From: Hygrocybe punicea
Lineage: Eukaryota > Basidiomycota > Agaricomycetes > Agaricales > Hygrophoraceae
Length of the DNA stretch: 64,000 bases
NCBI GenBank assembly: GCA_963556145.1
Contig: OY744462.1
Coordinates: forward strand, 8,308,001-8,372,000
Direction of reading: 5' to 3'
Position 1 is the first letter of the stretch. Each line of letters starts with the position of its first letter. The position numbers were made by a program, and so were the translations under genes. Shown here piece by piece: positions 21,423 through 31,022 of this stretch. The notes under the pieces were generated by a model. That model saw only the letters and a program-made list of their open reading frames with translations, did no database searches and was not told the origin of the DNA.

Positions 21423-23259
21423 TCTGTTCTACTCCCGTCCTCGTTATTTCCGCAATTTTCTCTGGTCCAACCTCGACACCGGCACTTACCCTTCTGCGCT
21501 TACTACGGAATCGGATCCTCCACTCCCACAACCTCCCTCCTCCGAGTACACTGATGAACTTGTAGACACAATCTCGCGCAACTCGCACCTTTTCAAGATC
21601 GTCACTCCCGTCCGCGTCCCTGCGTTCGCGCGTCTCCTAACGACCCACCCAAACCAACCTTTCGTCTCCTCTGTGATCACTGGCCTGCGCCAGGGCTTCT
21701 GGCCTTGGTCTGTGTGGGATCCTTCATACCCCTCTACCCACGATGCCTCTGTCCGGCCCCCGAAGTCGGAAAAAGAACGTGACTTCATTCGTGCTCAGCG
21801 TGACAAGGAGATTTCGCTCGGCCGTTTCTCGGAGTCATTTGGTCGGGAACTGCTCCCAGGTATGTACAGCATGCCAGTCCACGCCGTACCTAAACCACGG
21901 TCAACCAACCTGAGGCTCGTCGTCGACCACAGCGCCAGTGTTCACTCTTTGAACTCACTCATCGCTCGCTCGGCCATTGTTGGCTCTCGCCTCGACAACT
22001 TGCAGAACCTAGGTCAGGCTCTACTCAATTTTCGTCGTGAACACGGCAACGCTCCGCTCACCTTGTTCAAATCCGATGTCTCACAAGCTTACCGCCGAAT
22101 GCCTCTCCACTTCTTATACCAAGCAAAACAAGTCGTCACGGTCGACGGTGAGCGACATATCGACCGTAACAACAACTTCGGCAATCGCGGAGCTTATCGC
22201 ATCTGGGCGGCATTCATGGCGCTTGTGATATGGATTGCAATCTATGTCAAGTCCCTCTCTGACCTCTTTACATACGTTGACGACACTTTCTCTTTCGAAG
22301 TTACTGGCCACGTCGCGTACTACCCTCCGTATGACACGTTCTACCCGTGGAAACAAACGCAACTTCTCCTCCTGTGGGACGAGATTGGTCTACCGCATGA
22401 GAAAGAAAAACAAGAGTTTGGCGACACTGTGATGATCATCGGCTTCCTCTGCGACGCCAACGCCATGACTTTCACCATGATGCCAGAGGCGCGCGCCGAC
22501 TTGCTGGGCGCCATCACCGAGTTCATATCAGCGCCGCGTGGTGGCCGCCGCCACTCCCTTCGCAAATTTCAGCGCATGGCGGGGTGGGTGAACTGGTCTC
22601 TAAATGTTTTTCCACTCCTCCGCCCGTCGCTTTCAAACCTCTACGATAAGATGTCTGGCAAGACCAACTCAGACGCGCTAATCTTCTTGAACAAAGCGGT
22701 CATCGACGATCTACTCTGGCTTCACCACCATGTAGAGTCAGCACCGGGCGTCCGTCTACTGAATGCTGCAGTTTGGGAACCCATTGACGCAGATCTCACC
22801 ATATTCGGCGATGCCTGCTTGACTGGCCTTGGATTCGTCTACCCTTCCACGGGCATCGCGTTTCAGCAGCCTCCACCGGCCAACGCACCCGCGGACAACA
22901 TTTTCTACCTCGAGGCACTCGTCGTCCTATGGGCCCTCACTCACGCTGCCTCGTTGTCATTCACAGGCCGTCTCGTTATTTACACAGACAGCAGCAATAC
23001 CTTCGACATATTCAACAGTCTCGCCGCAAAACCTGTTTACAATGAGATTTTGAAGCTTGCAGTCGACACGATGATCGCACACGCCATTGATTTACGAGTG
23101 TGCCTCGTTGAAGGCTCCTCCAACATCGTAGCCGACGCCCTGTCCCGCGACCGCCTCGATATTGCGCTCCGTCACCAGCCCAACCTTCGTTTGCGTATCC
23201 ACCCCCTCCCAGACCTTCCTAGACCCCCTCGTGTTAAGCTGGGGGTGCCGGAGGAATGA
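21220..23259 (+). CDS. reverse transcriptase-RNase H (DIRS type)
   Basis: The frame is open upstream to 20065, but family-like sequence begins near 21420; the ATG at 21220 is a reasonable start. RT landmarks in order: SMPVHAVPKPRSTNLRLVVD, LTLFKSDVSQAYRRMP, the catalytic YVDD (LFTYVDDTFSF), a Gly-rich segment and FQRMAGWVNWSLNV. The RNase H-like part shows IFGDACLTG (D), FYLEALVVL (E), IYTDSSNT (D) and NIVADALSRD (D). All catalytic residues are present. Translation must rely on frameshifting, reinitiation or a separate message, because this ORF is in a different frame from gag and has no intron signal. Its TGA overlaps the next ATG by four bases. Confidence 0.85.
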   Translation: MRPNEMLEPLQAATTVPATTLKRSRSLADVSMTESALPRRLSAATLTSAPHAVARTIRPLPAPTRRPDLFYSRPRYFRNFLWSNLDTGTYPSALTTESDPPLPQPPSSEYTDELVDTISRNSHLFKIVTPVRVPAFARLLTTHPNQPFVSSVITGLRQGFWPWSVWDPSYPSTHDASVRPPKSEKERDFIRAQRDKEISLGRFSESFGRELLPGMYSMPVHAVPKPRSTNLRLVVDHSASVHSLNSLIARSAIVGSRLDNLQNLGQALLNFRREHGNAPLTLFKSDVSQAYRRMPLHFLYQAKQVVTVDGERHIDRNNNFGNRGAYRIWAAFMALVIWIAIYVKSLSDLFTYVDDTFSFEVTGHVAYYPPYDTFYPWKQTQLLLLWDEIGLPHEKEKQEFGDTVMIIGFLCDANAMTFTMMPEARADLLGAITEFISAPRGGRRHSLRKFQRMAGWVNWSLNVFPLLRPSLSNLYDKMSGKTNSDALIFLNKAVIDDLLWLHHHVESAPGVRLLNAAVWEPIDADLTIFGDACLTGLGFVYPSTGIAFQQPPPANAPADNIFYLEALVVLWALTHAASLSFTGRLVIYTDSSNTFDIFNSLAAKPVYNEILKLAVDTMIAHAIDLRVCLVEGSSNIVADALSRDRLDIALRHQPNLRLRIHPLPDLPRPPRVKLGVPEE

Positions 23260-24248
23260 ACCCCGTGCCGGGACAGTCCCGGCAGCGTGTCCGGCTGCCG
23301 TGGACTCTGGAGCGCCTGCTCCATGAGAGGTCTGTCGCCCTCGGCCTTTCTATCGACAAGTCAATGCGTTCAACTTACAATTCCGCTCTGAATTCTTATC
23401 TTACTTTCTGCAAATCCCACTCGTTCCCTATTGACCCTACCCCTGACACTCTTAGTTTCTTTGTCGTTTTCATGTGTTCCCACATCAAACCTTCTTCTGT
23501 CGACAGCTACTTGTCGGGTATCGTCAATCAACTGGAGGACCATTTCCCTGACGCTCGCAAGCACCGCAACAGCCGAATCGTTTCTCGCACACTTGCTGGA
23601 TGCAAACGCCGCTTTGGTTCGCCGACAACACGCAAAGACCCGCTCTCTCGCTCAGACCTCTGCATCGCAACTGCAAGCATCCACGATGGGTCATCTCATG
23701 ATGACCGACTTTTTGTTGCACAACTCCTCACCGGATTCTTTGCACTCCTGCGCCTTGGTGAACTGACCTATCCTGACCATTGCCGTTTGGACGATCCTCG
23801 CAAACTCTCGCTGCGGCACACCGTTTCTTTCACACACCTAGATTACGGTTACACACTGCCTACACACAAAGCCGACTCCTTCTTTCAGGGCAATGTCGTC
23901 CGTGTCCAGCGTCTCCCCGATCCTGATGACCCTTATCGTTTTTTCTTTGCCTACGTTATGTCCCGTGATCGCCTTTTCCCGTTCCACTCACCACTCTGGC
24001 TAAAGGCCGATGGTACTGTCCCCTGCCGTTCTTGGTTTATCAAACGCATGCGAAATATTTATCCTATCTCCCTTGCAGGCCAGTCTATGCGTGCTGGAGG
24101 GGCCACTTCTCTCGCCATCTCAGGCGCGGCACCTCACATCATTCAGGCCGCGGGGCGCTGGTCATCTACAGCTTTTCAAATCTACATCCGTAAAAACCCC
24201 TTTGTATTGCAGGCGCTTATACATGGCAGACCGGCGCATTCTTCATGA
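23256..24248 (+). CDS. tyrosine recombinase (DIRS type)
   Basis: A 330-residue protein starting at the ATG of an ATGA overlap with the RT stop. The N-terminal SAM-like DNA-binding half (MRSTYNSALNSYLTFCKSH...SSVDSYLSGIVNQLEDHF) is followed by the catalytic half: Arg I in FALLRLGELT, Arg II in QSMRAGGATSLA, Trp in AAGRWSS and the nucleophile Tyr in FQIYIRKNPF. The His of the classical HxxR motif is Gln here (QSMR). It would cut and join the circular cDNA intermediate into the genome without target duplication. No stop or frameshift: the copy is potentially active. Confidence 0.85.
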   Translation: MNPVPGQSRQRVRLPWTLERLLHERSVALGLSIDKSMRSTYNSALNSYLTFCKSHSFPIDPTPDTLSFFVVFMCSHIKPSSVDSYLSGIVNQLEDHFPDARKHRNSRIVSRTLAGCKRRFGSPTTRKDPLSRSDLCIATASIHDGSSHDDRLFVAQLLTGFFALLRLGELTYPDHCRLDDPRKLSLRHTVSFTHLDYGYTLPTHKADSFFQGNVVRVQRLPDPDDPYRFFFAYVMSRDRLFPFHSPLWLKADGTVPCRSWFIKRMRNIYPISLAGQSMRAGGATSLAISGAAPHIIQAAGRWSSTAFQIYIRKNPFVLQALIHGRPAHSS

Positions 24249-24659
24249 TTTGTCTTTGGTTGTATCTTTCTTGGACATTCCGTGCCTCCCTCTGATCTTT
24301 CCCCTCTCATTCCATTGACCCAATATTGAACCCATCTTTTTACATAGACCTTTACCGATTGTACGGCACAAATGTAACTCCAAAATATCTACCTTATGGA
24401 CTTGTTCTCTCCTGGCTTCAAGCCGGAAGAACAAGCTCCGATTTTTTGCTATCCCTCGTGCTCCACTTAAGCAGAGTCGATTAGCCGCGAAGTTGAATCC
24501 TTCCAAACAAGTTCATGTCCCACCTGGCTAATCGACACGTGCAACTCGAGCAGAGTCGATTAGACATAATTTTAAATAATTTACATTTAGCAACTTACTT
24601 AAAATAGACATTGCAAATCACATAATTATTTTGCTTAATTATATACATATCTACATTAT

Positions 24660-24876
24660 ATTATCAGGGGATGAGGGTGGGAGGTGGTGGTGGTGGTGGT
24701 GGAGAGAAGAGGAGAGGGGGAAATGACCAGGGGGAATGGAGGGGGTGGGCAAGGGGAGAAGGGCAGGAGGTGGATGGGAGGGGGTAGGAGATAGGCAGGG
24801 GGAGAAGGGGCAGAGGAGAGGGAAACGGGGGGAAGGGGAGGGAAACGGGGGGGACCTAAAAAATTACATACCGGGG
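24660..24876. repeat. G-rich simple sequence
   Basis: Degenerate GGTGGTGG and GGGGAGAGG-type purine-rich repeats, ending at CATACCGGGGTTACC. No gene. It forms the outer edge of the GC-rich region. Confidence 0.6.
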
Positions 24877-26100
24877 TTACCTACATGTCCACGCCCCTCC
24901 GCGTCGCCCTCGTCGCCCCCGTCGTCGTCGTCGTTCCCGTCTGGCCCCGTTCCCATTCGTGTTGCCGTAGCCGTCCCGTTTGCCGTCCCTCGCCATTTCC
25001 GTCCTCGCCGTCCCCATTGTCGTCGTCCTCGTTGTCGCGGTCCCCGTTGTCGTCATCCCGTTCCCTCGTCCCGGCCGTCCTCGTTTCCGTTGCCTGTTGT
25101 CCCCGTCCCCGTTCCCGTCCTCGCTGTCCTTGTCGTCGTCCTCGTCGTCCCCATCCTCGTCGTCGTCATTGTCGTCGTCGTCCCCGTTCCCGTGTGGTGG
25201 CCCACGGCCGTCGGCCCCGTGCCGTTCGTGTTGTCGTTGCCGTCCCGTTTGCCGTCCCGTCCTCGCCGTTTCCGTCCTCGTCGTCCCTGTTGCCGTCATC
25301 CTCGTTGTCCCGGTCTCGTTGTCCTCGTCATCCCGTTCCCTCGTCGTTTCCGTCGCCCGTCGTCCGTTGCCCCCGTCCCCGTCCCCGTGCTCACTGTCCT
25401 CGTCGTCATCCTCGTCGTCGTCCCCGTCGTCCTCGTCGTCCCCGTTGCCGTCGTCCCCGTTGCCGTCGTCCTTGTTGTCTCGGGCTCCGTGGTCCTCGTG
25501 GTCCCGTTCCCCCGTCCCCGTCGTCCTCGTTTCCGTCGTCCGTTGTCCCCGTCCCCGTCCCAATGCCCGCTGCCCGTGCCCGCTGTCTTCGTCGTCGTTG
25601 CCCCTGCCCGTTGTCGTCTTCCCGTTGTCGTGGTTCCCGGTTACCGTCGTCGTATTCCCCTTTCGCGCCGTCGTCGCGTTCGTTCGTTCACCCCGTCGTC
25701 GTCATTCCCGTCGTCCTCGGTCTTGCTGTCGTGGTCGTCCTGGGTTGCTCCCGTTCACGGCTGCGTCCTCCGTCTCCTTGTCGCCCGCACCGCGTCTACT
25801 TGTTGTTGCTGTTGCGTTCGCGTTCGTTTGGTGCGGCAAAGAAAACCTAAAACGGTTTATTAATAATTAGTTAGTAGAATAAATGAAAAGGATAAATGGA
25901 AGACTTACCTGGGGTGCTCTGGCATCCGCACCCGTTGTCGTGTCGTTGTTGAAAACGACAAGTGTTGTTGACGTCGCGCGCGAGAATTTCAACCGGAATT
26001 TGCCGATATCCAAAACGGGGTCGAGTTGCCATATAGGGAAGAGTGGCTGGATTTTCTTATTATTATTATATATACTACAACACCTCAATGGCCGGGGCAA
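24877..26100 (-). pseudogene. left copy of head-to-head GC-rich low-complexity gene
   Basis: Exon 1 on the minus strand (from about 26100 to 25909) encodes SIYNNNKKIQPLFPIWQLD... and NDTTTGADARAPQ. A 62-bp intron 25908-25847 (GTAAGT...TTTTAG) and a GC-rich exon follow, whose long open frame (24877-25563) is Asp/Gly/Arg/Thr-rich (DDEDDGDDDEDDD-type tracts). Joined strictly, exon 2 starts one base off relative to the right-hand copy and stops after 16 codons, so this copy appears broken. The exon-1 frame starts at TTG in the ORF call; no clear ATG was found. Confidence 0.4.
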
Positions 26101-26917
26101 GACCCTGAAGAGATGTAAGTATGATATACCTACCCCGAGAGGAGTTTTTGTATTTTATTTCATTTTATATTGGGAGATATTCACAATGCATTTTATGCCT
26201 CTGCCAAAGTTGGACCCTTAAACACCTAACTTTGCGAGTACACGTCTGAAAAATCCAAAATTAATTCTAGGAGTACTAAGGAAGGTGTACATTGTGTTCC
26301 AGACAAGTGCCTGGTAGTTGGTGTGGCAAGGAATGTGTTGTAGCCAAAATTGATTTGGAGCTTTGCGGACAATCAAAAGTCCGTATAAGCAGACACAATC
26401 ATGAATGGAAGGTGAGTGACAAGTTCATCACATTTTGGCTCCAACACATTCCCTGCCACACCAACTACCAGGCACTTGTCTGGAACACAATGTACACCTT
26501 CCTTAGTACTCCTAGAATTAATTTTGGATTTTTCAGACGTGTACTCGCAAAGTTAGGTGTTTAAGGGTCCAATTTTGGCAGAGGCATAAAATGCATTGTG
26601 AATATCTCCCAATATAAAATGAAATAAAATACAAAAACTCCTCTCGGGGTAGGTATATCATACTTACATCTCTTCAGGGTCTTGCCCCGGCCATTGAGGC
26701 GTTGTAGTATATATAATAATAATAAGAAAATCCAGCCACTCTTCCCTATATGGCAACTCGACCCCGTTTTGGATATCGGCAAATTCCGGTTGAAATTCTC
26801 GCGCGCGACTTCAACAGCACTTGTCGTTTTCAACAACGACACGACAACGGGTGCGGATGCCAGAGCACCCCAGGTAAGTATTCTATTTATCTTGTTCATT
26901 TATTCTACTGATTATTT
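25862..26917. repeat. ~1 kb palindrome (two ~490-bp inverted arms, ~80-bp spacer)
   Basis: The left arm (about 25862-26351) and right arm (about 26431-26917) are near-identical inverted copies, including the exon, splice donor and upstream sequence of the two flanking genes. The arms meet around ...GTGTTGTAGCCAAAATT and its partner. The spacer 26352-26430 contains GCGGACAATCAAAAGTCCG, itself a small hairpin. The pair therefore diverges from one shared palindromic control region. Confidence 0.9.
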
Positions 26918-27643
26918 AAATACTTGTAGGGTTTTTTTCCCGCACCCTCGTGCCAAACGAACGCGAACAAGGCAACTGCAACAAGTGGACGCGGATGCAG
27001 GCGACAAGGAGACGGCGGACACAGGACGACACAGGACGACTGGGATGCGGACGACGGGGTAAACGAACGAACGCGACGACGGTGCGAAAGGGGAATACGA
27101 CGACGGGAACCGGGAACCACGACAACGGGCAGGGGCAACGAAGACGAGGACAGCGGGCACGGGCACGGGCACGGGCACGGGGACGACGGAAACGAGGACG
27201 ACCGGGACGGCAGAACGGGACGACGAGGACCACGGAGCCCAACGATGACGACGATGGCCCCGCCAACGCCAACAGGGCGGCCAACGCCCAACAACGCTGA
27301 TGACGGCCCCACCACGCCCAACCATGACGACGACGGCCCCACTAACGCCCTAAAGACCCCCAACGAAGACGGTGGCCTCAACACTGCCCAAGCCACACCC
27401 AACAGGGCCGCCAACGCCCCACCAACGCCCCAAAGCTGCCAACGCCCAACAACGACGGTGACGGCCTCACAAAGGCCCCCAACGACGACGGCGGCCCCAA
27501 CAACGCCCAAGCCACACCCAACAGGGCCGCCAACGCCCCACCAACGCCAAAGGGCTGCCAACGACGACGACGGCCCCACCAACGCCCAAAGGGGCCCTCA
27601 ACGACGACTGGGGTTCCAACAACACCCAAGCCACACCCAATAG
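26682..27643 (+). CDS. right copy of head-to-head GC-rich low-complexity gene
   Basis: Exon 1 (ending 26873 in ...ADARAPQ) and a 56-bp intron (26874-26929, GTAAGT...CTTGTAG) join in phase 0 to exon 2. Exon 2 then stays open to the stop at 27641-27643. The product is almost entirely low complexity: Arg/Gly/Asp/Thr-rich (GHGHGHGHGDDGNEDDRDG), then Pro/Thr/Asn repeats (DDGPTTPNHDDDGPTNA). There is no catalytic motif and no convincing ATG; a 5' exon may be upstream. The precise splice join with an open frame of more than 230 codons in repetitive DNA suggests selection or very recent origin. No function can be assigned. Confidence 0.4.
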
Positions 27644-27840
27644 GGCCGCCAACGCCCAACAACAACGCCGACGGCCCCACCAACGCCCAATGACGACGGC
27701 AACGGCCCCACCAATGCCGTAAAGGGCCCCCAGCCAACGCCCAACGACGACAGCGGCCCCACTGACGCCCAACACGGCCCAACGACGACGGCGATGGCCC
27801 TCACGGCCCCAATGACAAGCCCACCAGTAGGGCATCAACA

Positions 27841-27893
27841 CCTCGCGAAACACGCCGCCGCATCAATTGATGCGTGTGCCGGCTTCGCGAGGT
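27841..27893. repeat. 53-bp palindrome family, copy c (best conserved)
   Basis: CCTCGCGAA at one end and TTCGCGAGG at the other are perfect inverted repeats, and the centre GCATCAATTGATGC is a perfect palindrome. The intervening bases pair partly. It lies at the outer edge of the right-hand GC-rich gene. Confidence 0.9.
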
Positions 27894-28259
27894 ATGTAGC
27901 CTTCTTACTGGGTGTGGGACTGATGCCACCGGCATCAAAAATGAACTGAATGTTCCCTTATAATAAACTTAAATATATATGATTGCTTAGAATAAAATTA
28001 CAACTATACTAGGACCTTTAAAGTCACCAACCCCAGACCCATGCCCAAGGATAGTGGAGAGGCCACCCTCCCCACTGGTGACAGTCAAGGCTAGATTTGA
28101 ATGCTCACAACCATCCAGAGGCTGCACCCAAACCAGGACTTCCGTGCCCTGGCATCAAGCAGAGAAATTCGGCTCTCTCTGCCGGGGTGAGTGGACTGGA
28201 AGTCGAAGAGCACTGGGGGCCAAACACGAAGGTTTCGGGGTTTTTAATTGAAACTGAAC

Positions 28260-28338
28260 AATCACATGATCTTAAACATGTGATTTTTGACGTGGCTAAT
28301 TCCCAATCACATGACCTTAAACATGTGATTTTTGACGT
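28260..28338 (+). repeat. 45-bp tandem duplication with internal AATCACATG/CATGTGATT hairpin
   Basis: Two copies start at 28260 and 28305 (AATCACATGA(T/C)CTTAAACATG and so on). Each contains AATCACATG and its inverse CATGTGATT separated by about 8 bases. The period equals that of the big minisatellite, but the sequence is unrelated. Confidence 0.8.
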
Positions 28339-28864
28339 GAGAATTAGCTATGTCACTTATGAGTTTACTCCAAGTCTGAGTTACTACACTAGCAATCTTG
28401 CACAAACTCTGTTTCAACTTTCTGAAGTTCATTCAAGCTCTTACCCACTCTTACCCTCTAGTCTACCATATACTGAACAATTGCCTGAGCTACTGAGGAA
28501 ATTCAGACAATTCTCAAGGCCACTACAACAAATATGTTCCTACCACAAACTGCTAATATTGTTTTGGAAAAAGAATGGTGCAAAGGTGGACTTGTTAAAA
28601 TTGTTCTACTTGTACTGGGATTGAAGGAATGGGGAATTCAAATTCATGGGAAGGCAGCACATGAAAAATGGATAAAAGTTCAGCTAGAGGTAAAGTCAGT
28701 GTTTCAGAAAATTCTATCTGCTGAAAAATTGTAAGTGATTATTGGTGGATATGGTCAATAAAAACACTAAGATCAGAAATTAGAAAGGAGTCTAAAATGC
28801 ATATGGATTAAGAAGAGGCAAATGAGGAGGGCCATCAAAAAAGAAATGACAAGGCATACATATT

Positions 28865-29228
28865 TATTGCTATTTGTAGGTATTTCGGCACATGTGAAAT
28901 AATCACAAGATTTTGATGTTTTCAACATCAAAATTTAACTCTCTCAGTTTTCAGCAGAATCAGATGATTAGATTGGCTCACTTGTAGAGCAATAACAAAT
29001 GCATAAAAATCCACATGTTGAATATAGTCATTTATAAGCAAAACTGAGTATATATCAAACAATTTATTTCATTTGTATTACTAGCAGCTAGGAATCAGAA
29101 TGTACTGCAATTTTGCCTATCTAATCACCTGATCCTGCCCAAACCCAAAGGAGTTAAAATTGAAATGTTGAAAACATCATAAATTTGTGATTATATTACA
29201 TGTGCCAAAATAACTGCAAATAGCAATG
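28865..29228. repeat. inverted repeat, ~114-bp arms (MITE-like)
   Basis: The left arm 28865-28978 (ATTGCTATTTGTAGG...GATTAGATTGGC) matches the inverted right arm 29115-29228 at roughly 80% by eye, with a ~136-bp AT-rich middle. No target duplication was recognised. Confidence 0.7.
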
Positions 29229-29479
29229 ATTTCTCTACAAGTGATGAACAGAAATAGGGGTTCTATCATTCTGTGAATGTAATGAGAATAGAAACATGAA
29301 ATATGGAACTTATAAATTGTATGTTGAAGTATATGATACTTTGTAAAGAATACACAGTGGTATTATCTTTTGTGATGAATATAAATCTGTAAATAGCAGA
29401 AAATAAATAGTGAATTAATTATATAAACCAAACGATAATCTTCACCAGAAATTTTGCATTTGTGGAGGTGCATCAGCCT

Positions 29480-30691
29480 AGAAAATAGTGGGTGCAGGAG
29501 ATATGCTGATAACATCAGCCTAGGCCATCCCAGTGGGGCCTGAAGTTATCCTGGGAAATCAGCCTAGATAATCCCAGTTGGGTCAGGATATATCCTGAGA
29601 AAATCAGCCTAGATCAAATCAGCCTGAACCATGTCAGTTGGGCCAGGATATATCCTGAGAAAATCAACCTAGACCATCCCAGTTGGGTCAGGATATATCC
29701 TGAGAAAATCAGCCTAGATCAAATCAACCTGAACCATGTCAGTTGGGCCAGGATATATCCTGAGAAAATCAGCCTAGACCATCCCAGTTGGGCCAGGATA
29801 TATCCTGAGAAATTCAGCCTGAACCATGTCAGTTGGACCAGGATATATCCTGAGAACCTCAGCCTAGACCATGTCAGTTGGGCCAGGATATATCCTGAGA
29901 AAATCAGCCTGAACCATGTCAGTTGGGTTAGGATATATCCTGAGAAAATCAGCCTGAACCATGTCAGTTGGACCAGGACATATCCTGAGAACCTCAGCCT
30001 AGACCATGTCAGTTGGGCCAGGATATCCTGAGAAAATCAGCCTAGACCATGTCAGTTGGGTTAGGATATATCCTGAAAGCATCAGCCTGAACCATGTCAG
30101 TTGGGCCAGGATATATCCTGAGAAAATCAGCCTGAACCATGTCAGTTGGACCAGGATATATCCTGAGAACCTCAGCCTAGACCATGTCGGTTGGGCCAGG
30201 ATATATCCTGAGAAAATCAGCCTAGACCATGTCAGTTGGGTTAGGATATATCCTGATAGCATCAGCCTGAACCATGTCAGTTGGGCCAGGATATATCCTG
30301 AGAAAATCAGCCTGAACCATGTCAGTTGGACCAGGATATATCCTGAGAACCTCAGCCTAGACCATGTCAGTTGGGCCAGGATATATCCTGAGAAAATCAG
30401 CCTAGACCATGTCAGTTGGGTTAGGATATATCCTGATAGCATCAGCCTGAACCATGTCAGTTGGGTCAGGATATATCCTGATAGAGCCTGAACCATGTCA
30501 GTTTGGCCAGGATATATCCTGAGAAAATCAGCCTGAACCATGTCAGTTGGGCTAGGATATATCCTGAGAACCTCAGCCTAGACCATGTCAGTTGGGCCAG
30601 GATATATCTCAGCCTGATTCAGCTATCCCCAAGTCAGTTGGGTGATCTCATTTTCAGGCATCCCATCTCAGTTGGTAATATCTTGCTGAAT
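29480..30691 (-). repeat. 45-bp minisatellite array B, inverted relative to array A
   Basis: About 23 units of the same 45-bp repeat as array A, in opposite orientation. The outer ~90 bp (30600-30691) are an inverted copy of 17459-17550, flank included. A few units are contracted (for example near 30025 and 30480). Long frames here are by-products of the 45-bp period. Confidence 0.95.
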
Positions 30692-31022
30692 CTGGTGCTG
30701 TTGTGTCGTGGAGTGCGGCCAGCTTCTTTTTTCTGGGTTGTCAATTCGGTGAGCTGGGCCTTGAGTTCCTTTGCTGCTCCAGTTGTGGTTGCAATACGTT
30801 CCCAAACAATTTTAATGCCGTCATCAATTGCATTGTTTTGATCACGTCATTTAGCTTGAGACACATTGCGACCAACCACTTGGCTCATTCAAGTAGTTTC
30901 ATTGTTGTGATGGTTTTGGAGCAGGCAAGATTCCTCTGCTGCAAGAATTGAAGCAGCAACGCTGGCATCAAGGATGTGGGCTCTACAAAAACCACAACCC
31001 ATGTTAAGTAAACTAGTGATTC

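Larger units (their letters stand above)
19744..24575 (+). mobile_element. intact DIRS-like tyrosine-recombinase retroelement
   Basis: Three overlapping intact ORFs in the order gag, RT-RNase H, tyrosine recombinase, with no integrase or protease: the DIRS plan. Boundaries are approximate. The 5' end shows AGTCTAATAGACGAGAGC (19746) and the 3' region shows GCAGAGTCGATTAG twice (24472 and 24549) plus its inverse CTAATCGAC (24526), which is consistent with inverted terminal repeats and an internal complementary region. The coding part is richer in CpG than its surroundings, so the insertion is probably young. It sits between the two inverted minisatellite arrays. Confidence 0.85.
27894..29479. 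other. AT-rich spacer without supported gene
   Basis: A plus frame is open from 28097 to 28624 but lacks an ATG and family features. The region is strongly CpG-depleted from 28340 on, and holds a 45-bp tandem pair (28260) and a long inverted repeat (28865-29228), listed separately. Confidence 0.4.

Noticed and set aside
24885..25870. Overlapping long plus-strand frames rich in Ser/Pro/Arg/Val
   Set aside because: GC-rich simple sequence opens all frames on both strands; only the spliced antisense model has support from its inverted copy.
17459..30691. CRISPR-like array
   Set aside because: Units are directly adjacent 45-bp tandem repeats without unique spacers, in a eukaryotic genome.
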